A DNA stretch of 64,000 nucleotides from Allobosea sp. Root483D1 (GCF_001429505.1 NZ_LMJW01000022.1:31377-95376); one strand, 5' to 3'. Numbered from the stretch's first letter, positions 1 through 8,452 are shown. The notes: generated from the sequence alone by a model not told the origin. Program-made: numbers and translations.

Positions 1-1248
1 TGGCGTCTCATTCCGTTTCTGATGGTCCTCTGGATCCTCGCCTGGATCGACCGGGTCAATATCGGTTTCGCCAAGCTGCAGATGCTGAACGATCTCAAGT
101 TCAGCGAAGCGATCTACGGCCTCGGAGCCGGCATCTTCTTCATCGGGTACTTCCTGTTCGAGGTGCCGAGCAATCTGCTCCTGGAGCGGATCGGGGCGCG
201 CAAGACGATCGCCCGGATCACGATGCTCTGGGGCATCACCTGCGTCGCGATGATGTTCGTGACGACGCCGATGCAGTTCTATGTCCTGCGCTTCCTGCTC
301 GGCGTCTTCGAAGCCGGCTTCTATCCCGGCATCATCCTCTATCTGACCTACTGGTATCCGACGGAGCGGCGCGCCAAGGCCTTCGGCCTGTTCATGTCCG
401 CCTCGGCCCTGGCGGGCGTGCTCGGCGGCCCGCTGGCCGGCACGATCATGACCCAGCTCAACGGCAGCAATGGCTGGGCCGGCTGGCAATGGGTCTTCCT
501 GATCGAGGGCATTCCCTCGGTGATCGCCGGCATCGTCACCCTGTTCTACATGACCGACAAGCCGGACAAGGCGAACTGGCTCACCGACAAGGAGAAGAGC
601 CTGATCCTCGCCGATCTGGAGCGCGACCGCGCCGCGCTCGGCCCGCGCGAGCACAAGATCATGAAATCGCTGCGCGACCCGCGGGTCTGGCAGTTCATCG
701 CGATCTACTTCTGCATCATCCTCGCGAACTCGACCCTGACCTTCTGGGGCCCGACCGCGGTGCGCGAGCTCGGCTTCACCAGCCCGGCCACCGTCGGCTG
801 GATCATGGCCGCCTGCTATCTCTGCGGCGCGGCGGGCATGATCCTGATCGGCAGGAGCTCGGACCGTCACCGGGAGGCACGACTGCACTGCGGGATCGCC
901 GCCCTGGTGGGCGCCGTGGCGATGGCGGCACTCGGCTTCCTGATCCCGCACGGCTCCTATTTCGCCCTGATCGCGCTGGCCTTCGCCATCATCGGCACGA
1001 TGAGTGCCATCCCGGTGTTCTGGCAGATGCCCAACCTGTTCCTGTCGGGTTCGGCCGCTGCCGCCGGCGTCGCCCTGATCAACTCGGTGGCGAACCTCGC
1101 GGGGTTCGGAGCTCCCTTCGCGATGGGCGTGATCAAGGATGCCACGGGGCTGATGTCGCCCGGGCTCTGGCTGGTCGCCCTGTTCGAAGCGGCGACCGTG
1201 TTCTTGATCATCAAGTTCATCCCCGCGGCCAAGAAGGCCGGGCGATAG
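1..1248 (+). CDS. MFS transporter, anion:cation symporter type (5' end cut off)
   Basis: Secondary carrier of the inner membrane. The reading frame is open from the first base of the window, so the true start lies upstream. The visible 415 residues have about eleven or twelve hydrophobic segments. The DRVNIGFAKLQM segment after the first helix, and the GARKTIARI loop after the second, are typical of the anion:cation symporter family (tartrate, phthalate, hexuronate and similar carboxylate carriers). The substrate cannot be read from the sequence. It converges on a LysR gene, with a hairpin between the two. It may belong with the amino-acid/imidazole catabolic operon that starts 1.3 kb downstream, but that is only inference from proximity. 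Confidence 0.88.
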   Translation, partial: WRLIPFLMVLWILAWIDRVNIGFAKLQMLNDLKFSEAIYGLGAGIFFIGYFLFEVPSNLLLERIGARKTIARITMLWGITCVAMMFVTTPMQFYVLRFLLGVFEAGFYPGIILYLTYWYPTERRAKAFGLFMSASALAGVLGGPLAGTIMTQLNGSNGWAGWQWVFLIEGIPSVIAGIVTLFYMTDKPDKANWLTDKEKSLILADLERDRAALGPREHKIMKSLRDPRVWQFIAIYFCIILANSTLTFWGPTAVRELGFTSPATVGWIMAACYLCGAAGMILIGRSSDRHREARLHCGIAALVGAVAMAALGFLIPHGSYFALIALAFAIIGTMSAIPVFWQMPNLFLSGSAAAAGVALINSVANLAGFGAPFAMGVIKDATGLMSPGLWLVALFEAATVFLIIKFIPAAKKAGR

Positions 1249-1346
1249 AGAGGCCGGGGGCGGCCGCAGAAGCCGCGAGCGTCGCAGGGCGCTATTCCAC
1301 AGGAGCGCTTCCCGTCGCAGATGACGCGAGCCGCTCCGGCCAGATG

Positions 1347-1381
1347 GGCCGCCCGCACGGTGCAACGACCGGCGGGCGGCC
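1347..1381. terminator. Bidirectional hairpin between convergent MFS and LysR genes
   Basis: A 10-bp perfect stem (GGCCGCCCGC / GCGGGCGGCC) with a 14-nt loop lies between the MFS stop and the LysR stop. It is followed on the + side by a short T-rich stretch (GCTTTCGTT). The position fits a shared terminator. The U-tract is weak, as is usual in GC-rich genomes. Confidence 0.6.
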
Positions 1382-1389
1382 GCTTTCGT

Positions 1390-2346
1390 TCACGAGGCGG
1401 TGCCGGGGCCCGGTTGGCCCGGGGCCGGGTCGCCGGGCAGGCGGTTGCGGGTCAGAACCTGGCGCAGCCAGTGATGGATCGGCGATTGCTGGGTGCGGTC
1501 GTGCCAGAGCTGGTAGAACCGCATGCGCGGGAACTCCAGCGGCGGCTCGACGATGGCCAGCGGCAGGATCGTGGTGAAATAGCGCGCGAAATGCCGGCTG
1601 GTGGTGAAGACCAGGTCGGTCCCGACCAGCATGTAGGGCGCCATTGCGAAATAGGAGATCACCAGGCGCCGCTCGCGGCTGATCCGCATCTTCGTCAGAT
1701 GGGTTTCGACCACGCCGCGATGGGCGACTGAATACGGCGTCGGGGCGATGTGGTTCGCCGCCAGGAACTCCGCCCGCGACGGGGCCTCGCGCGCGAAGGG
1801 ATGCTCGCGATCGACGAGGGAGACGACATCGTCCTCGAACAGCGTCGAGGTGCGCAGATAGGGCGGCGGCGACGGCCAGTTCCCGATGACGATGTCGACG
1901 GTGCCGGCCGCGAGCGCGCCCTCGAAATCGAAATCGGCGCCCAGCGAGCGCAAAGCGAGCCGGGCATGGGGCGCACGCTGGCGGAATTCGCGCACCGCTC
2001 CCGCGAGATAGGCCGGCGCGACATAGTCGGGCAGGGCGATCGTGAAGCTCTGATGGCTCGAGGCCGGATCGACCCGGTTCGGGTCGACCAGCAGATTGTC
2101 CAGCTCCTCCAGCGCCTTGATGGCGGTCTGATGCAGCGCGATCGCCCGCTCGGTCGGCACCATGCCGTCGCGGCCGCGCACCAGCAGCTGATCGCCGAAG
2201 ATCTCGCGCAGGCGCTTCAGGGCAAGACTGGTGGCAGGCTGCGACAGGTTCAGCCGGGCGGCCGTCCTGGTGACGCTGCGCTCGGCCAGCAGGATGCAAA
2301 AGACCCGCAGGAGCTGGGCGTCGAGCGGGTTTTCGGGAGGCTGCAT
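1390..2346 (-). CDS. LysR-family transcriptional regulator
   Basis: DNA-binding regulator of 318 residues, the usual LysR length. The N-terminal winged helix-turn-helix is clear (LLAERSVTRTAARLNLSQPA around residues 17-36, then ALKRLREIFGDQLLVR). A periplasmic-binding-protein-like effector domain follows and includes FTIALPDYVAP near residue 100, a segment typical of the NodD/NahR/SyrM-like branch. It is transcribed away from the uraD/amidohydrolase/ammonia-lyase operon, and the two start codons are about 180 bp apart. By LysR convention it probably controls that operon and itself. The inducer is unknown. I chose the ATG at the first helix because homologues start MxxLDxxLLRVF. Confidence 0.9.
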   Translation of the reverse strand: MQPPENPLDAQLLRVFCILLAERSVTRTAARLNLSQPATSLALKRLREIFGDQLLVRGRDGMVPTERAIALHQTAIKALEELDNLLVDPNRVDPASSHQSFTIALPDYVAPAYLAGAVREFRQRAPHARLALRSLGADFDFEGALAAGTVDIVIGNWPSPPPYLRTSTLFEDDVVSLVDREHPFAREAPSRAEFLAANHIAPTPYSVAHRGVVETHLTKMRISRERRLVISYFAMAPYMLVGTDLVFTTSRHFARYFTTILPLAIVEPPLEFPRMRFYQLWHDRTQQSPIHHWLRQVLTRNRLPGDPAPGQPGPGTAS

Positions 2347-2524
2347 GGCCGACGACCTTGGCGACGGGGCGGCCCAAGCGGGCCGGCCCCCTCAAGCTCT
2401 ATTCGGCTTTGCAAATAATGGGAATTGGGCGCGCCCGATCTCCATGTGGCGCGGCATGCGGTACATGCGAGGGAGCGATGGCGAGCCCTCGCGCCGGCCA
2501 TGTTCCGAAGGACAGGAAACCGAG

Positions 2525-3085
2525 ATGACGCCCTCTTCCAAAGCAGCGCAGCCGCCTTTCACCCTGGCGGCGATCAACGCCATGGATCGGCCGGGCTTCG
2601 TATCCGCATTCGGCGCGATCTTCGAGCATTCGCCCTGGGTGGCCGAGACAGCCTGGAACGCGCGCCCCTTCGCCAGCATCGATGCGATGCACGCGGCCAT
2701 GATCGCCGCGGTCCGCGGCAGCGACGAGGCGAAGCTCGTCGCACTGCTCTGCGCCCATCCGGAGCTCGCCGGGCGCGAGGCGAAGCGGGGAGAGCTGACG
2801 CAGGCCTCGGACGTCGAGCAGGCCAGCGCCGGCCTCACCCGTCTGACCCCGGAAGAGGTCCGGCTGATCGACACGCTCAACCGCGCCTATCGCGAGCGTC
2901 ACGGCTTTCCCTTCATCGCCTGCGTCCGGCACTACACCAAGGCCGGCATCTATGCCGAGTTGATGCGGCGCGCGGCGCGCGACACCGCCCCGGAGCGCGC
3001 GGAAGCGCTTGCCCAGATCAGCTTCATCACCCGCAGCCGCCTCGCGCAGGTGACCGATGAATCACAGGCCTCGCGCGCGGCCTGA
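2525..3085 (+). CDS. uraD: OHCU decarboxylase (2-oxo-4-hydroxy-4-carboxy-5-ureidoimidazoline decarboxylase)
   Basis: UraD decarboxylates OHCU to S-allantoin, the last of the three ureide-pathway steps that follow urate oxidase. The 186-residue protein has the family hallmarks: FxxxFGxIFEHSPWVAE at the N-terminus, the HPELAG motif with the expected catalytic His78 and nearby Glu80, and FPFIACVR near residue 130. The ATG used here matches the family N-terminus (the FTLAAINAMD segment). The frame is open further upstream, but that part has no homologous look. The gene opens an operon with an allantoate-type amidohydrolase and an ammonia-lyase. No urate oxidase or HIU hydrolase is nearby, so whether purine is really the substrate is open. 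Confidence 0.88.
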   Translation: MTPSSKAAQPPFTLAAINAMDRPGFVSAFGAIFEHSPWVAETAWNARPFASIDAMHAAMIAAVRGSDEAKLVALLCAHPELAGREAKRGELTQASDVEQASAGLTRLTPEEVRLIDTLNRAYRERHGFPFIACVRHYTKAGIYAELMRRAARDTAPERAEALAQISFITRSRLAQVTDESQASRAA

Positions 3086-3099
3086 GGCGGGTACGGCAT

Positions 3100-3137
3100 C
3101 GGGTCGAAAACTGGAATCCATTTTCGAAAAAACCCGT
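3100..3137. repeat. Degenerate palindromic intergenic repeat (rhizobial type)
   Basis: Lies in the 250-bp gap between uraD and the amidohydrolase. The arms TCGAAAA and TTTTCGA flank a 10-nt centre (CTGGAATCCA), with extra CGGGT/ACCCG symmetry outside. This resembles, from memory, the short 'GAAAA..GGAATCC..TTTTC' palindromes scattered between genes of many Hyphomicrobiales. No gene or clear promoter was seen in the rest of the gap. Confidence 0.45.
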
Positions 3138-3337
3138 TACCTGACAAAGAGATAGATCGCCTTGGCTGGGCTCGCTCAGTTGGCTTGTGCCTGCGCGGCC
3201 CATGGCGGCGGTTCCTGGGATCATTCCGGCATGGTGCGCGCGCTGGAGACGCTCGCGAATTTCGAGATCGGCCAGACCGGGAAAGCCTGAAGACTGCGAT
3301 CGGGGTGGGCAGAGGCTCGCCAGGAGGGAAGCGCACC

Positions 3338-4618
3338 ATGACGCTCATGCAGAACAGTTTCGATGACGATCGCTTCGCGGCGGCGCTGGACGGCCATGAG
3401 GTCATGCGCCGCCTCGACGAGCTGGCCCGCTTCTCCAGCGACCAGGACGCGCTGACGCGGCTCTTCCTGACCGTGGAGCATCGGCAGGCCATCGGCCAGG
3501 TCGAGGCCTGGATGCAGGAAGCGGGCCTTACGACCCATGTCGACGACATCGGCAACCTCGCCGGCCGCAGCGCCGGCCATAGCGAAGGCCTGCCGACCCT
3601 GCTGCTCGGCTCGCATATCGACACGGTCCGCAATGCCGGAAAATACGACGGCAATCTCGGCGTCGTCGCCGCGATCCAGGCCGTCAGGCGGCTGCGGGCG
3701 GAGGGGATCGAACTGCCCTTCGCGATCGAGGTGCTCGCCTTCGGCGACGAGGAGGGCGTGCGCTTCCCGGCGACGTTGAACGGCTCGCGCGCCGTCGCCG
3801 GCCGCTTCGATCCCGCCGTACTCGACGTCTGCGATTTCGATGGCGTCTCGCTGCGTCGGGCGCTAACCGGGTTCGGCTGCGACCCGGCGGAAATCCCCGG
3901 CATCCGGCGCGATCCGGCCGGGATCCTCGGCTATGTCGAAGTCCATATCGAGCAGGGGCCGGTGCTGGAGGAGCAGGGCCTGCCGGTCGGCGTCGTCACC
4001 GCGATCAGCGGCGCCAGCCGCTTCACCATCACCATCGACGGCGTCGCCGGCCATGCCGGCACGGTGCCGATGAACCTGCGCCGCGACGCCTGCGCCGCAG
4101 CGGCGGAGATGATCCTGGCGGTCGAGCGCGTCGCCTCGATGCGGCGCGATGTCGTCGCCACCGTCGGGCGCGTTGCCATCGCGCCGAGCGCCGTCAACGT
4201 CATCGCCTCGCGGGCGGAATTCTCGCTCGATTTGCGCAGTCCCTCGGACGAGGCGCGCCATGCCGCCGTCCGCGACCTCAAGCGCGCCTTCGAGGCGATT
4301 GCGGCCTATCGCAACGTGACCTCGACGATCGTCGCCTTCTACGAGGAGGACGCGGCCGTCTGCTCGCCGGAGATCGTCGCGGCGCTGGAGAAGTCTGTCG
4401 CGGCGCGGGGCATCGCGCCGCTGCGGCTGCCGAGCGGGGCAGGCCATGACGGCCTCGCCATCGCCAATCTCTGCCCGTTCGGCATGCTGTTCATGCGCTG
4501 CGCCGGCGGCATCAGCCACAATCCGGCGGAGGCGGTCGAGGCCGCCGACGTGCAGGTGGCGGTCGACGTGCTCGTCGACTTCCTGCGCACCGCCAATCCC
4601 GAAACCTTCAGGAACTGA
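3338..4618 (+). CDS. M20-family allantoate amidohydrolase / N-carbamoyl amino acid hydrolase
   Basis: Zinc-dependent amidohydrolase of 426 residues that removes carbamoyl or ureido groups (allantoate, or N-carbamoyl-amino acids). Visible metal ligands are His93 (GSHIDTV), Asp104 (KYDGNLG), the GDEEG pair at 138-139 and the His of VHIEQGP. The SGAGHDG and GGISHNPAE motifs near the C-terminus are diagnostic of the allantoate amidohydrolase/hydantoinase-carbamoylase branch. The chosen ATG follows a good ribosome site (CAGGAGGG). The frame is open upstream but has no such site. Next to uraD, an allantoate role is natural. Next to the ammonia-lyase, a formimino- or carbamoyl-amino acid is also possible. 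Confidence 0.85.
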   Translation: MTLMQNSFDDDRFAAALDGHEVMRRLDELARFSSDQDALTRLFLTVEHRQAIGQVEAWMQEAGLTTHVDDIGNLAGRSAGHSEGLPTLLLGSHIDTVRNAGKYDGNLGVVAAIQAVRRLRAEGIELPFAIEVLAFGDEEGVRFPATLNGSRAVAGRFDPAVLDVCDFDGVSLRRALTGFGCDPAEIPGIRRDPAGILGYVEVHIEQGPVLEEQGLPVGVVTAISGASRFTITIDGVAGHAGTVPMNLRRDACAAAAEMILAVERVASMRRDVVATVGRVAIAPSAVNVIASRAEFSLDLRSPSDEARHAAVRDLKRAFEAIAAYRNVTSTIVAFYEEDAAVCSPEIVAALEKSVAARGIAPLRLPSGAGHDGLAIANLCPFGMLFMRCAGGISHNPAEAVEAADVQVAVDVLVDFLRTANPETFRN

Positions 4619-4631
4619 GCAGGAGATTGCC

Positions 4632-6260
4632 ATGAGCGTCGCCATCGACGGGACGACACTGACCGCGGAGCAGGTGGTGCGCGTCGCGCGCGCCGATGGC
4701 GGAGCCGGCTTCACTGCTGCGACGCTGGCGCCGGAGGCGCGCGAGCGCATCGCCGAGGCGCGCGACTATATCGATGCGAACTTCATGAACGACGACGCAC
4801 CGTTCATGTACTCGTTCAACACCGGCGTCGGCCTGTTCAAGGACCAGCGCGTGCTGATGTCCGAGATGGCCGATTACCAGCGCAACACTGTCTATGCCCA
4901 TGCGACCGGCATCGGCGAACCGCTGGCCGAGGATGCGACCCGCGCGACCATGCTGCTGCGCGCCAATGCCTTCGCCTCGAACTATTCCGGCCCGCGCGTC
5001 GAAGTGGTCGAGCGCCTGCTCGCATGCCTCAATGCCGGCCTGCACCCGGTGATCCCGTCCAAGGGCTCGGTCGGCGCCTCCGGCGACCTCGCGCCGCTCG
5101 CCCATATGTCGGGCGCGATCTGCGGCTTTCCGGAAGCCGAGATGGTCTACAAGGGCGTGCGCATGCCGGCCCGCGAGGCGCTGCAGCGCGCCGGGCTCTC
5201 GACCGAGTTTCCGCTCGCGGCCAAGGACGCCTCGGCGCTGATCAACGGCTCCACCGTCTCGCTCGCCGTCGGCGTGCTGGCGATGGAGGATGCGCGCCGG
5301 CTGCTGAAGCATGCCGACATCGCGCTCGCGCTCACCCTGGAATGCATCCGCGGCGAGCTCGCCGCCTTCGATCCGCGCGTCCACAAGGCGCGCCCGCATC
5401 CCGGCCAGGCGGCGACGGCGCGCAACATCCTGCGTATCGCCGGCGACTCCAAGCGCTGCGGCGAGGCGGCAAGGCAGCTCGTCTTCCCGGACGAAGCCCG
5501 CGCCCCCGGCAGCAAGGCGCCGCCGCGCGTGCAGGACGTCTATTCGATCCGCTGCGGCCCGCAGGTCCACGGGCCGGTGCGCGAGGCGATGGAGTTCGTC
5601 ACCCGGGTGATGACCACCGAGATCAACTCCGCCACCGACAACCCGCTGATCTGCAAGGACGGCGACGGCTATGTCTGCATCTCGGCCGGCCATTTCCACG
5701 GCGCCTATGTCGCGCAGGCCATGGACCTGCTCGCCATCGCCGCCACCGATCTCGGCTCGATTTCCGAGCGCCGCCTGGCGCGCCTGATCGACCCGACCAT
5801 GAGCTACGGCCTGCCGCGCAACCTGCTGGCGGGCAAGCGCGGGCTCAACACCGGCTACGCCACGGTGCAGTGCTCGATGTCGGCGCTGGTGATGGAGAAC
5901 CGGCATCTCTCGGCGCCGGGCTCGGTCGATTCGATCCCCGGCAAGTCGAACGCCGAGGACCACGTCTCGAACTCGACCTGGTGCGCCCGCAAGGCCCGCA
6001 CGGTGGTCGAGAACGTCGAGCAGATCCTCGCCTGCGAGATCCTGATGGCGGCGCAGGCGCTCAGCCTCGTCGACGATCTCGCCAGGGACTATCCGATCGC
6101 CAAGGGCAGCCGCGCTGCGCTCGATGCGGTGCGCTCGGTCATCGCGCCCGCTCTCCACGGCGACCGCTGGTATGCGACGGAGATCAACCAGGCGCTGGCG
6201 CTGCTGCGCTCCGGCGCGATCGTCGAGGCGGTCGAGCGCGCGGTCGGCGTGCTGGACTGA
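4632..6260 (+). CDS. Histidine/aromatic amino acid ammonia-lyase (MIO enzyme)
   Basis: Eliminates ammonia from an aromatic amino acid, classically histidine to urocanate, using the self-made MIO cofactor. The MIO triad Ala149-Ser150-Gly151 sits in GSVGASGDLAPLAH. Tyr60 lies in the YSFNTGVG loop, and His90 (YAHATGIGEPL) occupies the HAL selectivity position. The motifs DVYSIRCGPQVHG, TEINSATDNPLI and AEDHVSNS are all present. At 542 residues it is about 30 longer than typical HutH. It shows FHG after SAGH, where HAL usually has GGNFH. It starts 13 bp after the amidohydrolase, with AGGAG before the ATG. HutU, HutI and HutG are absent here, so this may not be the housekeeping Hut enzyme. Confidence 0.85.
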   Translation: MSVAIDGTTLTAEQVVRVARADGGAGFTAATLAPEARERIAEARDYIDANFMNDDAPFMYSFNTGVGLFKDQRVLMSEMADYQRNTVYAHATGIGEPLAEDATRATMLLRANAFASNYSGPRVEVVERLLACLNAGLHPVIPSKGSVGASGDLAPLAHMSGAICGFPEAEMVYKGVRMPAREALQRAGLSTEFPLAAKDASALINGSTVSLAVGVLAMEDARRLLKHADIALALTLECIRGELAAFDPRVHKARPHPGQAATARNILRIAGDSKRCGEAARQLVFPDEARAPGSKAPPRVQDVYSIRCGPQVHGPVREAMEFVTRVMTTEINSATDNPLICKDGDGYVCISAGHFHGAYVAQAMDLLAIAATDLGSISERRLARLIDPTMSYGLPRNLLAGKRGLNTGYATVQCSMSALVMENRHLSAPGSVDSIPGKSNAEDHVSNSTWCARKARTVVENVEQILACEILMAAQALSLVDDLARDYPIAKGSRAALDAVRSVIAPALHGDRWYATEINQALALLRSGAIVEAVERAVGVLD

Positions 6261-6269
6261 CGATGGGAC

Positions 6270-6303
6270 GCGCCCGGCTTCCGGCCGGGCGCCGTTCATT
6301 TTC
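6270..6303 (+). terminator. Rho-independent terminator after the ammonia-lyase operon
   Basis: A 9-bp GC stem (GCGCCCGGC / GCCGGGCGC) with a 5-nt loop, followed by CGTTCATTTTCG, ten bases after the lyase stop. Its T-rich tail runs directly into the Ada-type operator of the next gene. Confidence 0.75.
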
Positions 6304-6351
6304 GATTTGAAAGCAAGGGCCGGAGAGCGATCGGCCGCCCGGATTTTCTAG
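6301..6351 (+). promoter_or_regulatory. Ada-box promoter of the first ogt gene
   Basis: Contains GAT-N6-GCAA (GCAA at 6313-6316), followed by CCGGAG and, 31 bp after GCAA, CTAG at 6348. The same arrangement recurs before three other genes in the next 4 kb. The known binding signature of methylated E. coli Ada is an A box (AAT) and a B box (GCAA) six bases apart, so this is read as an Ada operator. The CTAG-containing element would act as the -10. Confidence 0.6.
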
Positions 6352-6385
6352 TCTCGCCCAACACTCAGTTTCGAGGATTGGAACG

Positions 6386-6895
6386 ATGAACGAGATCATC
6401 CGCTTTGCCTGGGGGATCAGCGCCCTCGGCGACTTCCTGGTCGCGATCTCCGACAAGGGGATCGTGGCCGTCGAGTTCAACGCCGACCATGCCGCCATGG
6501 AGAATGCGCTGCAGGCCCGCTTTCCGGACGCCGTTGTGGAGCATAGCCATGACGGGTTGGCTGAGCTCGCGACGACCGTGGCGGGCGTGATCGACGATCC
6601 GGCCGCCGCTTGCGATCTGCCGCTCGACCTGCGCGGCACGGCCTATGAGCTGAAGGTCTGGCAGATGCTCCGCGAGATCCCGCCCGGCCAGACCACGACC
6701 TATGGCGCGCTGGCGGCCAGGCTCGGCACCCGCGATGCGCGTGACGTGACGCAGGCGATCGCCAACAACGCCGTCGCGGTCATCGTTCCCTGCCATCGCG
6801 TCATCAAGAAGGACGGCTCGATCTCGGGCTATCGCTGGGGTGTCGGGCGCAAGCGGGCGCTGCTCGCGCGTGAGCAGGTCTCGCAGGCGCATTGA
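6386..6895 (+). CDS. ogt: Methylated-DNA--protein-cysteine S-methyltransferase
   Basis: Suicide repair protein that takes the alkyl group from O6-methylguanine (and O4-methylthymine) onto its own cysteine. It has 169 residues. The active site PCHRV holds the acceptor Cys136, with the YGALAARLG helix-turn-helix recognition segment before it and SGYRWGVGRKRALL after it. The N-terminal ribonuclease-like domain is present. It is one of three alkyltransferase genes within 3.5 kb, and the only one on the + strand. An Ada-type box lies 70 bp upstream and a strong terminator follows. Confidence 0.93.
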   Translation: MNEIIRFAWGISALGDFLVAISDKGIVAVEFNADHAAMENALQARFPDAVVEHSHDGLAELATTVAGVIDDPAAACDLPLDLRGTAYELKVWQMLREIPPGQTTTYGALAARLGTRDARDVTQAIANNAVAVIVPCHRVIKKDGSISGYRWGVGRKRALLAREQVSQAH

Positions 6896-6955
6896 CCGGC
6901 AGTTGCCGTGCCGCATCAGAGCAACGCGGCAACCGACTGGAAACAAAATTGAAAT

Positions 6956-6990
6956 AGCCCCCGGCCGTCAAATTGCCGGGGGCTCTCTTA
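6956..6990. terminator. Strong hairpin terminator between ogt and the convergent oxygenase
   Basis: A perfect 10-bp stem (AGCCCCCGGC / GCCGGGGGCT) with a 9-nt loop, followed by CTCTTA on the + side and preceded by an A-rich stretch that serves as a T-tract for the opposite strand. Both flanking genes end here. Confidence 0.8.
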
Positions 6991-7026
6991 TGTCGGTGAT
7001 CGCATCGAACGGGCCGATGCCTGCCC

Positions 7027-7773
7027 TCAACGCGCATCGTGGAAGATGATGCCGAGCGTGTGGCGTCTGCCGGAGCGGACACGGCTGACGCCATGGCGCA
7101 GGTTGACGCGATAATTCCCTTTCGAGCCCTGCACCGGCCGGTTGTGGACGGCGAAGGCGACCGCATCGCCCTGGCGCAGCGGCACGACCTCGACGCGGCT
7201 CTGCATGCGCGGCCTTTGCTCGGTCAGGGCGAACTCGCCGCCGGTGAAGTCGCGTCCCGGTTCGGAGAGCAGGATGGCGACCTGGATCGGAAAGGCGAGG
7301 TCGCCATAGAGGTCCTGGTGCAGGCAGTTGAAGTCGCCCGGGACGTATTGCAGTAGCAGCGGCGTCGGCCGCCCCTGGCCGGCCTCGTGGCATTGCCGCA
7401 GGAACGCGGCATGAGCATCGGGATAGCGTTCGTCGATCCCCATGCGGACGTTCCAGGCATTGGCGACGCCGGCAAGATGCGGATAGAGCGCCGTCCGCAA
7501 ACCGCCGATCAGGTCGGGAAGCGGGTACCTGAAATAGCGGTACTCACCCTTGCCGAAGCCGTGCCGCGCCATGACGATATGGCTGCGGAAATGGCTCTCG
7601 TCGGGATAGAGCGCAGCGACCCCGCGACACTCTTCCGGCGTCAGCAACCCGGGTAGGACGGCGCAGCCGAAGCCGTCGAGCTCGCCGGCGAGCGCGGTCC
7701 AGTCGTAAGCGGCGACCCGTGCCTCCGCGGAAGCGTCCGCAGTGGCGCGGGCAAGCGTGACCATTTTGTTCAT
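7027..7773 (-). CDS. 2OG-Fe(II) oxygenase, prolyl-4-hydroxylase-like, in an alkylation-repair operon
   Basis: Predicted Fe(II)/2-oxoglutarate dioxygenase of 248 residues. The double-stranded beta-helix metal site shows HQD (LHQDLYGD), a distal His in NLRHGVSR and the 2OG-binding Arg in GRRHTLGIIF. The family occurs in many proteobacteria, and I recall members lying beside ada/ogt genes. Its substrate has not been established to my knowledge. Its start overlaps the stop of the upstream alkyltransferase by 4 bp (ATGA), so the two are co-translated and share an Ada-type promoter. A role as an AlkB-like dealkylase, or in repairing alkylated RNA or protein, is inference from context only. Confidence 0.8.
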   Translation of the reverse strand: MNKMVTLARATADASAEARVAAYDWTALAGELDGFGCAVLPGLLTPEECRGVAALYPDESHFRSHIVMARHGFGKGEYRYFRYPLPDLIGGLRTALYPHLAGVANAWNVRMGIDERYPDAHAAFLRQCHEAGQGRPTPLLLQYVPGDFNCLHQDLYGDLAFPIQVAILLSEPGRDFTGGEFALTEQRPRMQSRVEVVPLRQGDAVAFAVHNRPVQGSKGNYRVNLRHGVSRVRSGRRHTLGIIFHDAR

Positions 7774-8324
7774 GCGATGGCTTCCTTCTCGATGAGAGCG
7801 CGCTTGCGCTCGAGGCCCCAGCGATAGCCGGCGAGGTCGCCGTCGCTGCGGACGACGCGGTGGCAGGGGATGGCCAGGGCGATCGGATTGGCCGCGCAGG
7901 CGCTGCCGACGGCGCGCGGATTGGCGAGCGGGCTGATCCAGAGGGCGAGTTCGCGATAGCTCACCGTCCGTCCGGCCGGGATCGCCCTCAACTTCTCCCA
8001 GACGCGGCGCTGGAACGGCGTGCCGCGCATGTCGAGCGCAAGATCAAGCCCTTCGGCCGGGTTCTCGATGTAGCGGCGCACCTTGGCCAGATCGTCCCTG
8101 ATCGCGGCCTCGCTGGCGAGCAGCGTGGCCTGGGGGAAGCGGGCGGCAAGATCCGCCGCCAGTTCCTTGGCGCTGTCGCCGAGCAGGATCGCGCAGATGC
8201 CCTTGCCGCTGCGGGCGATCAGCACCTGGCCGAGCGCGGACCTGGCGGTTGCGTAGAGAAGGATGTCGAGCGGCTTCGCTTCGCGGGCGGTCCGGAAATT
8301 GTCGTTTGTGATCATGAGGTTCAT
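7770..8324 (-). CDS. ogt: Second O6-alkylguanine alkyltransferase (Ada C-terminal type)
   Basis: Alkyltransferase of 184 residues with PCHRV (acceptor Cys154) and the LAGYRWGLERKRAL tail. Its sequence (RGTPFQRRVWEKLRAIPAG, SACAANPIALAIPCHRV) is closer to the C-terminal half of the neighbouring Ada protein than to the 6.4-kb ogt gene. It may have arisen by duplication of the Ada methyltransferase domain. It lacks the Ada N-terminal zinc domain, so it should repair DNA without regulating. It is translationally coupled to the 2OG oxygenase. An Ada-type promoter precedes it. Confidence 0.92.
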   Translation of the reverse strand: MNLMITNDNFRTAREAKPLDILLYATARSALGQVLIARSGKGICAILLGDSAKELAADLAARFPQATLLASEAAIRDDLAKVRRYIENPAEGLDLALDMRGTPFQRRVWEKLRAIPAGRTVSYRELALWISPLANPRAVGSACAANPIALAIPCHRVVRSDGDLAGYRWGLERKRALIEKEAIA

Positions 8325-8359
8325 CGTCGTGCTCCCTGTTCGGTCCTCATGATCGAAAA

Positions 8360-8409
8360 CTAGGTGGGGCGGCGGGCTCCCGAACTCCGATCCTTGCGGT
8401 CAAATCGAA
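8360..8409 (-). promoter_or_regulatory. Ada-box promoter of the ogt-oxygenase operon
   Basis: On the minus strand this reads GAT-N6-GCAA (GCAA at 8397-8394), then GGATCGGAGT, then CTAG exactly 30 bp after GCAA (8363-8360). GCAAGGATCGGAGT is identical to the site before ada. The box sits just upstream of where a -35 would lie, as expected for activation by methylated Ada. Confidence 0.62.
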
Positions 8410-8452
8410 TGCTGGCCGGCGCGGCGCAAAACGACGAAGGCCGGATGGGCGT

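Noticed and set aside
4608..6299. Long minus-strand open frame opposite the ammonia-lyase
   Set aside because: Arg/Gly/His-rich shadow of a high-GC gene. The plus strand has all ammonia-lyase motifs.
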